64,000 nucleotides of DNA, from NCBI GenBank assembly GCA_001462345.1, contig LIUM01000005.1:101262-165261 (forward strand). Direction: 5' to 3'. Each line of letters opens with the position of its first letter. Within the stretch, counting starts at the first letter, position 1. The notes under the pieces are model-generated. The model saw only the letters and a list, made by a program, of their open reading frames with translations, did not search any database and had not been told where the DNA came from. The DNA is from Fibrobacteria bacterium AD312. GTDB lineage: Bacteria; Fibrobacterota; Fibrobacteria; Fibrobacterales; Fibrobacteraceae. Of this stretch, positions 17,635 through 26,560 are shown in pieces. Position numbers and translations under genes: made by a program.

Positions 17635-18765
17635 GTGAGTTTTGAACATCCATATACTATAGTCGATAATGAATCTTCTCTGCAAGCCCTGTTGCGTGAA
17701 CTTGAATTTTATGATATTGCCGCCGTCGATACCGAAGCAGATCCTATGTTTCATTATGCGGTCAGTCTTTGCTTAGTTCAAATTACGATAGGGGATTCTC
17801 ATTGGCTAGTAGACCCATTAGCAAATATCGATCTCTCCCCTATTTTTAAAACAAGAGCCATGCAGCATATTATTCTACATGGAGCAGACTACGATTTGCG
17901 CCTTTTATGGCAGAGGTATCAATATTCTCCTAAGTCCGTTTTTGATACGATGCTTGCGGCAAAATTTGTTGGCGAAGAAAAACTGGGGCTAGCCGATCTT
18001 GTTTACAAATACTTTCAAAAGTCTCTTGAGAAAGGGAACCAGAAAGCAGATTGGACAAAACGTCCTTTACCTGAAGACATGTGCAACTACGCCATGCATG
18101 ATACCGTTTTCTTGCATGAACTTTGTGCCCTTCTCGGAGAGAGGCTCCTTGAGAAAAAACGTTTCCCTTGGCTTACAGAAACTTGTTCTGAGCTTTTAGA
18201 ACACGCTAAAGTATCAGCTCCTCCTAAAAAAGACCCATGGCGAATCAATGGTTCCAGTCGTCTTTCTGCAAAAAGTCTAAATCTTTTTAAGCATCTCTGG
18301 GAATGGCGAGAAAAAGAAGCGAAAGAAATGGATCGCCCTCCTTATAAAGTGCTCTCTCCTGACCTTATGTTTTTAATCGTTAAGGAATTATCAGCGCTTT
18401 CTGAATTTGATGCGAACGCTCTTCCAAAGCTTCCTCGTAATTTTAGTGGTAAACGTCTTGAAAGTTTTTATGAAATGTTCAAAACCGCTTTTCAAGAACC
18501 TTCTGAAAAATGGCCCGATGTCTATTGTAGACCAGCTCCCCCATTAAACCCTCCGAACGCCGAGCTCCTTGATATTCTAAAAAACTGGCGTGACAAAAAA
18601 GCGGCTTCACTAAGTCTTGATTCCTCAATGCTAGCCAATCGAATTCAATTGATTGCCCTTGCTACTCCAGGAAACATCTCTTGGGAAGAACGATTTGAAA
18701 ACGCTCACTTTATGATTTGGCAAAAAAATATTTGGATTGAAATTTTACAGCAAAACATGAATTAA
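17635..18765 (+). CDS. rnd: Ribonuclease D
   Basis: 376 aa 3'-5' exoribonuclease trimming tRNA precursors. The DEDD exonuclease domain is at ~1-170: VDTEADPM (Exo I), HGADYDLRLL (Exo II) and NYAMHDTVFLHEL (Exo III, DEDDy Tyr region). Two HRDC-like helical domains follow (about 210-290 and 305-376). The start is a GTG codon without an obvious ribosome-binding site; the first ATG in frame would cut into the family start. First gene of rnd-tatA-tatC-fusion-rlmB. Confidence 0.93.
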   Translation: MSFEHPYTIVDNESSLQALLRELEFYDIAAVDTEADPMFHYAVSLCLVQITIGDSHWLVDPLANIDLSPIFKTRAMQHIILHGADYDLRLLWQRYQYSPKSVFDTMLAAKFVGEEKLGLADLVYKYFQKSLEKGNQKADWTKRPLPEDMCNYAMHDTVFLHELCALLGERLLEKKRFPWLTETCSELLEHAKVSAPPKKDPWRINGSSRLSAKSLNLFKHLWEWREKEAKEMDRPPYKVLSPDLMFLIVKELSALSEFDANALPKLPRNFSGKRLESFYEMFKTAFQEPSEKWPDVYCRPAPPLNPPNAELLDILKNWRDKKAASLSLDSSMLANRIQLIALATPGNISWEERFENAHFMIWQKNIWIEILQQNMN

Positions 18766-18778
18766 ACCAGGAGTTCCC

Positions 18779-18973
18779 ATGTTTAGAAATATCGGCTTAC
18801 CAGAAATACTGCTTTTAGTTCTGCTTTTCGTGTTGGTTTTCGGCTCGAAACGAATTCCTGATATTGCAGAAAGCATTGGCAAGGCTCTAAAAAAATTTAG
18901 AAAAGCTTCTCAAGAAACAGAAAACAAATCCGACTCTACAGAATCGGAAAATAAAGATGACGCTTCAAAATAA
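18779..18973 (+). CDS. tatA: Twin-arginine translocase subunit TatA/E
   Basis: 64 aa. One membrane helix (GLPEILLLVLLFVLVFG), the conserved FG hinge, then the amphipathic helix SKRIPDIAESIGKALKKFRK and a charged tail. TatA polymerises to let folded proteins cross the inner membrane. A GGAG site precedes the ATG and the end overlaps tatC by 17 bases. Confidence 0.95.
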   Translation: MFRNIGLPEILLLVLLFVLVFGSKRIPDIAESIGKALKKFRKASQETENKSDSTESENKDDASK

Positions 18974-19673
18974 TGAGCTACCAGTCCTAAAGCATCTTCA
19001 AGAGCTGCGTTCGAGGCTTTTAATTTGCTTTTTTGTATGGATTGTTGGTTTTCTAATCTCACTCTATTTTTCTCATCTTATTTGGTTTTTTGTATCTCTT
19101 CCCATCAAAGAAATTTCATCTCTTGAATTAATTAATTTTACGCCTGCAGAAGCGATTCAAGTGGATTTTAAAATGGCTTCCATAGCCGCTTTTATTTTGG
19201 CCGCTCCATTTTGTTTTTATCAATTCTATGCCTTTTGTGCCGAAGCTCTTTATTCCACAGAAAAAAAAGTGATCCTATCACTCACAATCGCGTCTACTTT
19301 GTTTTTTTTAATCGGCATTTTATTTTCTTTTTTTATAGCTCTCCCTCTTTTATTTCATTTTCTTGCAGAGTATAATACACACGCCAAAGCCTTATGGTCT
19401 CAAAGCGCTTACATCTCCTTTTTAATTCGTCTCGAACTCGCTTTTGGGCTTCTATTTCAAATGCCTGTTGTAGCCGCCTTTTTATCTTACTCTAAAATTA
19501 TTAGTTCCACTTTTTTTATTAAACATTTTAGAATCACTATTTTCACTCTCGCTTTTATTTCGGCAATCATCACCCCTCCAGATTTATTTTCGATGATACT
19601 CATGATGGGGCCAATGCTATTACTTTACTTGATTACCATTATTGTGAACCGCCTTTTCGGAAAGGAGGCCTAA
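18957..19673 (+). CDS. tatC: Twin-arginine translocase subunit TatC
   Basis: 238 aa, six membrane segments; the receptor for RR signal peptides. The N-terminal LPVLKHLQELRSRLL holds the conserved HLxELRxR motif, and the first periplasmic loop has NFTPAEAIQVDFKMA, matching the usual PtE.f...k. The C-terminal ISAIITPPDLFSMILM is typical. It joins the next gene by an overlapping TAATG, so translation is likely coupled. Confidence 0.96.
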   Translation: MTLQNNELPVLKHLQELRSRLLICFFVWIVGFLISLYFSHLIWFFVSLPIKEISSLELINFTPAEAIQVDFKMASIAAFILAAPFCFYQFYAFCAEALYSTEKKVILSLTIASTLFFLIGILFSFFIALPLLFHFLAEYNTHAKALWSQSAYISFLIRLELAFGLLFQMPVVAAFLSYSKIISSTFFIKHFRITIFTLAFISAIITPPDLFSMILMMGPMLLLYLITIIVNRLFGKEA

Positions 19674-20362
19674 TGGATTTAGGAATAGGATTTTCTGAAG
19701 TCATTCTCCTTGCTATTCTTGCTTTATTATTTTTTAAGCCAGACCAAATGGGTGATGTTTTAAAAAAATGGAAGGCATTAAAAGGAAAGTATTTTAAATT
19801 CAAGTATGATATTGAAGATCAATTTACTTTGGCTGTCCAACAAGGAAACCATTCCATGAAAGCAAAACAATCTGAATGGATTATGAATGAAATTAAAAAG
19901 CAGGACGCTTTTCAAAAAGCAAAAGTAGTGGCTGCTTTTTACCCTTTACCTAATGAGCCAGAGATTCAGCCCCTGCTACAAGAGATTCTATCGACAAAAA
20001 CACTTCTTTTGCCTCGTGTCTTTAATGAAACAGAAATGGCTTTTGTGAAAATTTCTGATCTTAATCAAGAATTAGTGAAAGGGACTTTTGGAATTCTAGA
20101 ACCTATTTCAACACTTATTCCTTGGAACGAATCTATTGATTTATTCATTGTCCCTGGCGTTCGTTTTTCAAGAGATGGTGGTCGTAAAGGCCATGGGAAA
20201 GGCTATTATGATCGCTTTTTATCTAAATTTCCTCACGCCTATAAAATGGGCGTCTGTTTTTCCTCACAAATAGAAAATAAACCTCTTTCATTAGAGCCAC
20301 ATGACGTAAAGATGAACTATATTGTGGCTCCGGATAATTCAACAAAGGATCTCTTTATATGA
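19673..20362 (+). CDS. TatB-like domain fused to 5-formyltetrahydrofolate cyclo-ligase
   Basis: 229 aa with two parts. Residues 1-~55 resemble TatA/TatB: GFSEVILLAILALLFFKP is a membrane helix with the FSE start and a Pro hinge, followed by an amphipathic basic helix (DVLKKWKALKGKYFKFKYDI). Residues ~65-229 are a 5-FCL: VVAAFYPLPNEPEI, LPRV, GTFGILEP, and the ATP/folate signature GGRKGHGKGYYDRFL, then MGVCFSSQ. The enzyme converts 5-formyl-THF to 5,10-methenyl-THF with ATP. The usual FCL N-terminal basic helix is replaced by the Tat part. An internal ATG at 19856 has AAGGAA eight bases upstream and could give a free FCL. No other tatB is present here. Confidence 0.85.
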   Translation: MDLGIGFSEVILLAILALLFFKPDQMGDVLKKWKALKGKYFKFKYDIEDQFTLAVQQGNHSMKAKQSEWIMNEIKKQDAFQKAKVVAAFYPLPNEPEIQPLLQEILSTKTLLLPRVFNETEMAFVKISDLNQELVKGTFGILEPISTLIPWNESIDLFIVPGVRFSRDGGRKGHGKGYYDRFLSKFPHAYKMGVCFSSQIENKPLSLEPHDVKMNYIVAPDNSTKDLFI

Positions 20363-21228
20363 ACTTCAAAGAAGCCCCCCATTCTTTTGGACGCTCCTCC
20401 CATTTTGAAAAAACAAATCGTAGAGATCAGTTCGTCCGTCGTCCTAGAGCCGAAGAAGTTTCTGTCGCCATGAGCGATTCAGAAACCACTCCTCAAGTCG
20501 CCGTAGGTGGCATGAAAGAAGTGGAAGAATTAATTACCAAAGAGCCCTATAAAGTACACCGTGTTTTATTTTTACATCAATCTAAAAACCCACACTTGTA
20601 CACCTTACAGAAATTGGCTCGTAAAAACCATATTCATGTTCAACAAGTCGAAGCACGTATTTTAGATTCTTACGCCCGCCCCAATCAAGGGATTGTTGCG
20701 CTATGTAATGAAAAATCTCTTCTCGCTTGGGAAGACATTGCTGAAGAATTTTTAACTGCAAAAGAAAAAGACGTTCAAAAAATCATTGCCGTTGGAACAA
20801 ACATTGAAGATCCAAGAAATCTTGGTGCTTGCATTCGTTCTTCGCTAGCCCTCGGTGTGGATTTACTTTTAATCCCTGCAAAAGGCATGTGTGGAATCAC
20901 TCCCACAGTCGCTCGCACATCTGCTGGTGCCTTAGAAAAACTTCGCATTTGTAGACCTAATAATTTAGAAGCCGTTATTGCAGAATTAAAAAATGCAGGC
21001 TTTCAGATCATTGGCCTAGATGCGGCAACAGATACGAATCTCGCTGGATTTGAATTTGAAAAGCAGGTTTTAATTGCCGTTGGAGGCGAAGACCAAGGCC
21101 TTCCTCCATTTATTAGAAAACAATGTGATGCGATTGTTCGAATTCCGATGATGCCAGATGCACATTCTTACAATGCCTCTGTGGCCCTCTCTCTTGGATT
21201 ATACGAAATTTCAAGAACTCGAATTTAA
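20359..21228 (+). CDS. rlmB: TrmH/SpoU-family 2'-O-ribose methyltransferase (RlmB-like)
   Basis: 289 aa. SPOUT-fold enzyme; family members methylate 23S rRNA G2251 or tRNA. An N-terminal basic, disordered leader (~1-45) precedes the substrate-binding domain (GGMKEVEELI..., ~50-115) and the knot domain with NIEDPRNLGACIRSS (motif 1), VGGEDQGLPP (motif 2) and IPMMPDAHSYNASVALSLGLYE (motif 3, the Asn-Ala-Ser variant). It overlaps the FCL fusion by four bases. RlmB is the likeliest member; another target cannot be excluded. Its end lies 3 bases from the convergent skp stop. Confidence 0.85.
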   Translation: MNFKEAPHSFGRSSHFEKTNRRDQFVRRPRAEEVSVAMSDSETTPQVAVGGMKEVEELITKEPYKVHRVLFLHQSKNPHLYTLQKLARKNHIHVQQVEARILDSYARPNQGIVALCNEKSLLAWEDIAEEFLTAKEKDVQKIIAVGTNIEDPRNLGACIRSSLALGVDLLLIPAKGMCGITPTVARTSAGALEKLRICRPNNLEAVIAELKNAGFQIIGLDAATDTNLAGFEFEKQVLIAVGGEDQGLPPFIRKQCDAIVRIPMMPDAHSYNASVALSLGLYEISRTRI

Positions 21229-21231
21229 GGA

Positions 21232-21744
21232 CTAACGAGAATTCAAATAGTCTAAGACTTTTTGAGTTAAGTCGTTTTCATTTTTCCAGAAAAGAACAGC
21301 GCCTGTGGCACGGTCAACGACCATGTCATAGCCCTCTTGAAGAGCAATTTCATTGATGGCTTTACGAATCAATTGAATTATAGGGGCGCTCACTTTTTCA
21401 TTTTCAGAAATCAATTCACCACTACGTCCATATACCTTAGAAATAAAAGTCTTGAGTTCCGTATCTTTTTTTGCGTAATCCGCTTCTAGCTCTCTTTTTT
21501 TCTCATCAGAGAGCATTAAAGCTTGTTTATCAAGGCGTTCTTTAATGGATGCTAATTCTTTTTGTAAAAGGTTTGCTTGTTGCTCCCACTTAGCCACCTG
21601 ACGATCAAACTCTTCTTGTGCTTTCCGACTTCCCTTATACCCATCAAAAATCAATTTTGAATCTACATGAGCAATGCGTAAGCCATCTTCAGCAAAAGAA
21701 GTCATGACTAGTAACAACAATATGGTTAATAGATGACGCCACAT
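21232..21744 (-). CDS. skp: OmpH/Skp family periplasmic chaperone
   Basis: 170 aa. It holds unfolded outer-membrane proteins in the periplasm for BamA. The signal peptide ends at about TSFAEDG; then the classic RIAHVDSKLIFDGYKG opening, a long coiled coil (~40-105), and YDMVVDRATGAVLFW near the end. The start at MWRHLL has AAGGAG upstream; the longer frame would run into bamA. It begins 11 bases after the bamA stop, so bamA-skp form an operon as in many diderms. Confidence 0.92.
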   Translation of the reverse strand: MWRHLLTILLLLVMTSFAEDGLRIAHVDSKLIFDGYKGSRKAQEEFDRQVAKWEQQANLLQKELASIKERLDKQALMLSDEKKRELEADYAKKDTELKTFISKVYGRSGELISENEKVSAPIIQLIRKAINEIALQEGYDMVVDRATGAVLFWKNENDLTQKVLDYLNSR

Positions 21745-21755
21745 AAGCACTCCTT

Positions 21756-24515
21756 TTAGAAGCCTTGTCCTATAACAAAGTTGAATTCCATCGCGCCAAC
21801 GCCTGTTTCTTGGAGTCCACTGTATGTTTCTCCTGGATCCAAAGGCCAAGCGAAATCAAACCCAATAATACCAAGCATAGGAACAACCACTCGGAAACCA
21901 AAGCCAATATCTTTTTTCAAAGAAGAAGGATCCCATTCACGTAACGGATTCTTTTGATTTTTTGATACTTTCACATCTGGGTCATAACGATCACCAAAAA
22001 CATTACCCGCATCAAAGAAGAATGGTAATAAATAGAACGTATTTGGAACAATGCCTAATTGTAATTCAGCACCAAAGTATTGGTAACTACGCCCTAATCT
22101 TCTATATCCAATAGAACCCGCGCTGTAACCGCGCATCATCCCTTCATAACCAAGCACACCACCCATAGAGTAGAGGGAACGATATTGTAATGGGTCTCCA
22201 GCAATAATTCCATATTCGTTGGTCAATTGAAGAGTTAACTTATCTCTAAATAGAGGGAACCACCATTTCACTGTTACATCTGTTTTAACGAAGTCAAAGT
22301 CACTTCCTAAAATAGGATTAGCAAGTTGTATACCTAACTCATAACGAGATCCATCTGTTGGAAACTGAGGTAAGTTTTTATCATCTCGAATCAATCGTAA
22401 ATTAACTGCCGATTCTACACCCGAGTATTGAACGTAACTATCATCTACGTTGGGGCCTTGGTCATTCATAAGCCAGCTATAGCCGATTTGACCATAGAAA
22501 TAGTCATCAGGCCATTTTAAGCGTTTTCCAACATAAACGCTACCACCGTATCTTGTAATATCTGGATCGGAATCACCTTCCCACCAGGTATAGCTTAAGC
22601 TTGCACCAAAAGTGATTGGTTTATCTAAGAACCATGGATCCGAGAAGCTAACAGAAGCACCCTTTTTATCTTTACCATACTCTGCATTAACTGCGGTACT
22701 TAAGCCGTCTCCCATACAACAGTTAGGAATAGACACACTTGATGTGAAAGTAAGACCATCGCTTTGACTATAAGCAAGTCCAAGACTAAATTGCCCTGTA
22801 CCTGCTTCTCTTTCGGAAACATTAAATTCTAAATCCACTTCTTGTTCTCCAGCAACTTTAATATCTGGAAGAACAGCATCAAAATAATTCAATTGCATGA
22901 TTTCTCTAAAGCTACGTTCTAGCCCCGATTGGCGATACGTGTCCCCTGGGTACAAACGAACTTCTCGACGAATCACTTTATCTTTTGTTTTTGTATTACC
23001 ACGAATAAAGACTTTTCGAATTTGAGCGGGGAGCCCTTCCACAAAATGGAAACTTAGATTGACTATTGAATCGGATTCAAACGTTCTAGATTCATCGAAA
23101 CGAGAAAACAAATAACCGTCTTCGCGATAAGCATCCATAAACCCTTTCTTAAAGTTCTCGTAAGCATAATAATCGAAAACAGCACCGCTATCTAAACGAA
23201 CAATACGTCTTAAGAGAGCTTCTGGTAACACCTCGTTCCCTGAGAAATGAACGCCACCCATGTAGTAACGGCGGCCTTCATTAATCGCAATAGAGACTTT
23301 AATAGCATTAGATGTTTTAATAGAATCGTAAGGCATCAAAGAGGAGAAAGATTCGTCTATCGTATAACGGACTAATAATTTGTCTTCAAATTCAGACCGT
23401 TTCTTCTGTTTTAACAAAGATTCAATTTTCTGATTTTTCCAACGTTTTTGAGGTAAAGCAGAAATCCATTTTTGACGAAGTTCTTTATAGGCAATAATTT
23501 GATTTAAGATACGAACCGCATTTTCTTCATCCTCAACTATAGGTACTGGTAAAGCTCTCGCCTTTTCACTATAGTTATTACGGAACTGTCTAAAGTAATG
23601 TTTAGAAAGATCTTCTGTTTGCCCCGCTAATCGATGCATTGGATTTTCTTTATCAGAAATGGCGGCATTCAACTGAGCATAAAGGAGTGCCATTTTAGTC
23701 TCTGGTCGAACGGTTTGCCCTAAGTAAAATTTACACGTAGAATCAGGAAGATATTCTGCTTGGTAGTTTGTAATTTCAGCATCTAAAAAGCCATAATGAC
23801 GAGCCACATTTAAGATGGAATCACGATCTGCTTCAAAAATGTGTTCTTTAAATTCACCTTCACCCCACCAACGAGTGACTTTGGTTTGCATGTGATCGGT
23901 AAAAGATTCTCCAGGAATATGATCATTGCCAGAAAAAACAATTTGTTGGACTTTGACCTTTTCCCCCTCACGAATATGGAAGATCACTTGATTTTCATTA
24001 TCTGAAACAGGATTTTCTTTATAACTAATTTCGGCGAGTAGATATCCTTCTGAACGATAATGTTCGAGCATTTTTTGGCGATCACGCTCTAAAGCACTCT
24101 TACTGTAAACCTGTCCTTGAATCAAACTGACCTTTAGATTGAGATCTTCAATGGAGATTTCATCATTGCCCTCAATAATCACTGTATCTAGAGCAGGTAG
24201 TTCTTTTACTTTAAACCATAGTTTCACATCATTTGCTTCACCCGTATATTCAATCCAAGCACTCACATCGTCAAAAAAGCCAGATTCATAAAGAGCAGAG
24301 ACACTTGATTGCACCTTCTCCGACAAAGCCATTGGAGAAAGGCTTTGGCCAGCTCGAACACTGACTCGGCTCAAAATAGAGCGTTCATCCATATTCACAT
24401 TGCCTTCGACAGAGACCTGACGAATTGTATTTTCATTAGAGGCTTGTTCTGACACGTCTAAAAGCTGCGCATTAGAGACGCTTAAGAAAATCAAGATAAA
24501 AGTAAGTAATCGCAA
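21756..24515 (-). CDS. bamA: Outer-membrane assembly factor BamA with a large POTRA-3 insertion
   Basis: 919 aa, the central pore of the outer-membrane protein assembly machine. The signal peptide ends at VSNAQ. Five POTRA domains can be traced: ~29-107, 108-187, 188-~412, 413-495 and 496-570. The third is interrupted by ~135 residues (~265-400), charged and mostly helical, between the strand ending CKFYLGQ and the closing IKVSIAINEGRRYY. The barrel (~575-919) has the loop-6 motif MRGYSAGSIGYR and a C-terminal Phe. No in-frame ATG exists near the start: a TTG with an in-frame TGA seven codons upstream is the likely initiator, with no Shine-Dalgarno sequence. Confidence 0.93.
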   Translation of the reverse strand: MRLLTFILIFLSVSNAQLLDVSEQASNENTIRQVSVEGNVNMDERSILSRVSVRAGQSLSPMALSEKVQSSVSALYESGFFDDVSAWIEYTGEANDVKLWFKVKELPALDTVIIEGNDEISIEDLNLKVSLIQGQVYSKSALERDRQKMLEHYRSEGYLLAEISYKENPVSDNENQVIFHIREGEKVKVQQIVFSGNDHIPGESFTDHMQTKVTRWWGEGEFKEHIFEADRDSILNVARHYGFLDAEITNYQAEYLPDSTCKFYLGQTVRPETKMALLYAQLNAAISDKENPMHRLAGQTEDLSKHYFRQFRNNYSEKARALPVPIVEDEENAVRILNQIIAYKELRQKWISALPQKRWKNQKIESLLKQKKRSEFEDKLLVRYTIDESFSSLMPYDSIKTSNAIKVSIAINEGRRYYMGGVHFSGNEVLPEALLRRIVRLDSGAVFDYYAYENFKKGFMDAYREDGYLFSRFDESRTFESDSIVNLSFHFVEGLPAQIRKVFIRGNTKTKDKVIRREVRLYPGDTYRQSGLERSFREIMQLNYFDAVLPDIKVAGEQEVDLEFNVSEREAGTGQFSLGLAYSQSDGLTFTSSVSIPNCCMGDGLSTAVNAEYGKDKKGASVSFSDPWFLDKPITFGASLSYTWWEGDSDPDITRYGGSVYVGKRLKWPDDYFYGQIGYSWLMNDQGPNVDDSYVQYSGVESAVNLRLIRDDKNLPQFPTDGSRYELGIQLANPILGSDFDFVKTDVTVKWWFPLFRDKLTLQLTNEYGIIAGDPLQYRSLYSMGGVLGYEGMMRGYSAGSIGYRRLGRSYQYFGAELQLGIVPNTFYLLPFFFDAGNVFGDRYDPDVKVSKNQKNPLREWDPSSLKKDIGFGFRVVVPMLGIIGFDFAWPLDPGETYSGLQETGVGAMEFNFVIGQGF

Positions 24516-24730
24516 AAACAGAGGAAACCCGCTTCAAAAAGTTTTTTCGGCTCAAAAATACAAAAGTAAACGATTCAGACCAGTAATTAAAAGAAAAAGA
24601 CCTCAAAAATAGACCTTTTTTTAATACACTCATTTTTTATGTTTCAAAAACTCCTTTTTTATTTTAGAAAGCTTCTTTTTTATTTAGATTAAGAACAAAT
24701 TTTTACTTTTTGCTTTACATTGAGGTTTTT

Positions 24731-26077
24731 ATGAAGAGAAATTGTTGGAATGATCAAAATGGTCGATTTCTACCTGAAATGTCTCTCGATTTCATGCCCG
24801 TAGATAAACTGAAACAAGTACAATTACAGCGTTTACAAGCGACCGTTTCTTTAGCCTACGAAAAAGTCCCTTTGTTCCGTTCTCGAATGGATGAGAAGAA
24901 ATTAAAACCATCTGATATTAAAAGTCTAAAAGATATCACGCTTATTCCTTTTTCTATGAAAAAAGATCTCCGTGACACCTATCCTTATGGCCTTTTTGCC
25001 ACAGACATGAAACAAGTGGTTCGATTACATGCCTCGAGTGGCACCACAGGGAAACCTATTGTTGTAGGTTACACTCAAGAAGACATGGATGTCTGGGCAC
25101 AAGTAATCAAACGTGGCTTACTCGCTACAGGATATACAAGTGATGACATTGTTCAGAATTTTTACGGCTATGGTCTTTTTACTGGCGGCCTTGGCGTTCA
25201 TGGTGGTCTAGAATCTTTAGGAGCCACCGTTATCCCTGTTAGCGGAGGAAACACAGAACGTCAAATAATGATTATGAAAGATTTTGAAGTCACTGCGATT
25301 GCTGGTACCCCAAGTTATTTTATTCGAATTATAGATGTCGCAGAAAAGATGGGCATTGATCTAAAGACTTTAAAAATAAAAAGAGGCCTTTTTGGAGCGG
25401 AACCTTGGTCTGATGGAATGCGTGACTACATTGAAGAACGCACAGGAATCAAGGCTTATGATATTTATGGCTTATCAGAAATCATTGGGCCAGGCGTTGG
25501 CTGTGAATGTGAATGTCAAAATGGAATTCACATTTATGAAGATCATTTTTACCCTGAAATTATTGACCCAGAAACTCTCGAACCTTTGCCAGACGGGCAA
25601 GAAGGCGAATTAGTCATCAGTACCTTAAGCAAGCAAGCAATGCCTATTTTGCGATATAGAACAAGAGATATCACATCAATAGAAGCCACTCCTTGCCCTT
25701 GTGGCCGTACCATTCGTCGAATCAAGAGGATCGGTAGACGTTCTGATGACATGTTTATTATCCGTGGAGTGAACGTATTCCCTTCACAAATAGAAACCGC
25801 TCTTCTTCGAGCAGAAAAAGCACTCCCTCATTATCAAATTGTACTCGACCGAAAAAATCATCTCGATACAGTAGAAGTAAAAGTCGAAGTTTCAAGAGAC
25901 ATGATGAGTGATAGCATGAGTGACATGGATTCCTTAAACAAACGTTTTAGTCATTCCATAGAACAAATTTTAGGCATTTCTGTTTTAGTGACGCTCTGTG
26001 AACCAGACTCACTACCAAGGAGTGAAGGCAAAGCAAAACGAGTGATTGATAATCGCGCCATAGGAGGTTCATTATGA
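24731..26077 (+). CDS. paaK: Phenylacetate-CoA ligase
   Basis: 448 aa adenylate-forming enzyme activating phenylacetate or related aryl acids with CoA and ATP. AMP-binding features: ASSGTTGKPIVVGYT (P-loop, ~95), YGLSEIIGPGVGCEC with Cys residues that fit the PaaK zinc-like loop, RYRTRDI, and RSDDMFIIRGVNVFPSQ in the C-terminal subdomain. The start has GAGG five bases upstream. It overlaps the ACT-domain gene by four bases. In gut anaerobes PaaK often sits with indolepyruvate ferredoxin oxidoreductase; no such genes are next to it here. Confidence 0.92.
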   Translation: MKRNCWNDQNGRFLPEMSLDFMPVDKLKQVQLQRLQATVSLAYEKVPLFRSRMDEKKLKPSDIKSLKDITLIPFSMKKDLRDTYPYGLFATDMKQVVRLHASSGTTGKPIVVGYTQEDMDVWAQVIKRGLLATGYTSDDIVQNFYGYGLFTGGLGVHGGLESLGATVIPVSGGNTERQIMIMKDFEVTAIAGTPSYFIRIIDVAEKMGIDLKTLKIKRGLFGAEPWSDGMRDYIEERTGIKAYDIYGLSEIIGPGVGCECECQNGIHIYEDHFYPEIIDPETLEPLPDGQEGELVISTLSKQAMPILRYRTRDITSIEATPCPCGRTIRRIKRIGRRSDDMFIIRGVNVFPSQIETALLRAEKALPHYQIVLDRKNHLDTVEVKVEVSRDMMSDSMSDMDSLNKRFSHSIEQILGISVLVTLCEPDSLPRSEGKAKRVIDNRAIGGSL

Positions 26078-26502
26078 AAATTCCACAAATTTCTATTTTT
26101 GTTTCCAATCGTCCAGGCCGCATACATGCTGTGTGCCAATCTCTAGCAGACGCCGATATTAATCTTTTATCGTTAACTCTTGCTGATAGTGGTGAATTTG
26201 GATTAATTCGCATTATCGTTTCTCACCCAGAAAAAGCCGTTGAGGTTTTAGGGAAATCAGGGATTGTGGCTATAGTAACTGATGTTGTTGCCTGCGAAGT
26301 CTCTGCTCTAAAAGGTGGGCTCGCCAAGTTACTCAGTACTCCAGCAGGTTCTTTACAAATTGATTATATGTATGCCTACCCTACCTGTCATCAAAAAGAT
26401 AAAGCCATCATGATTTTACGGTTTACAGATCCTGATGAAGCGATTGCTCTTTTAGAAGAAGCAGGAGTCAAGTTACTAAGCAAAAAAGATATCTTAGGAT
26501 AA
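26074..26502 (+). CDS. Tandem ACT-domain protein linked to PaaK
   Basis: 142 aa, two ACT modules (~4-70 and 71-140). The first opens with PQISIFVSNRPGRIHAVCQSLADADINLLSL, the usual ACT ligand-binding start, and the second ends with DPDEAIALLEEAGVKLLS. ACT domains bind amino acids, so it may sense an aromatic amino acid and tune PaaK, with which it overlaps by 4 bases. That role is inferred from family and position. Confidence 0.85.
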   Translation: MKIPQISIFVSNRPGRIHAVCQSLADADINLLSLTLADSGEFGLIRIIVSHPEKAVEVLGKSGIVAIVTDVVACEVSALKGGLAKLLSTPAGSLQIDYMYAYPTCHQKDKAIMILRFTDPDEAIALLEEAGVKLLSKKDILG

Positions 26503-26521
26503 ATTAAAAACGTATCAATTC

Positions 26522-26556
26522 AAAGAGCTCCACAATAACGTGAAGCTCTTTTTTTT
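26522..26556 (+). terminator. Terminator of the paaK-ACT operon
   Basis: AAAGAGCT (26522-26529) pairs with AGCTCTTT (26544-26551), then T residues follow. It lies 20 bases after the ACT-gene stop. Confidence 0.8.
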
Positions 26557-26560
26557 GTAA

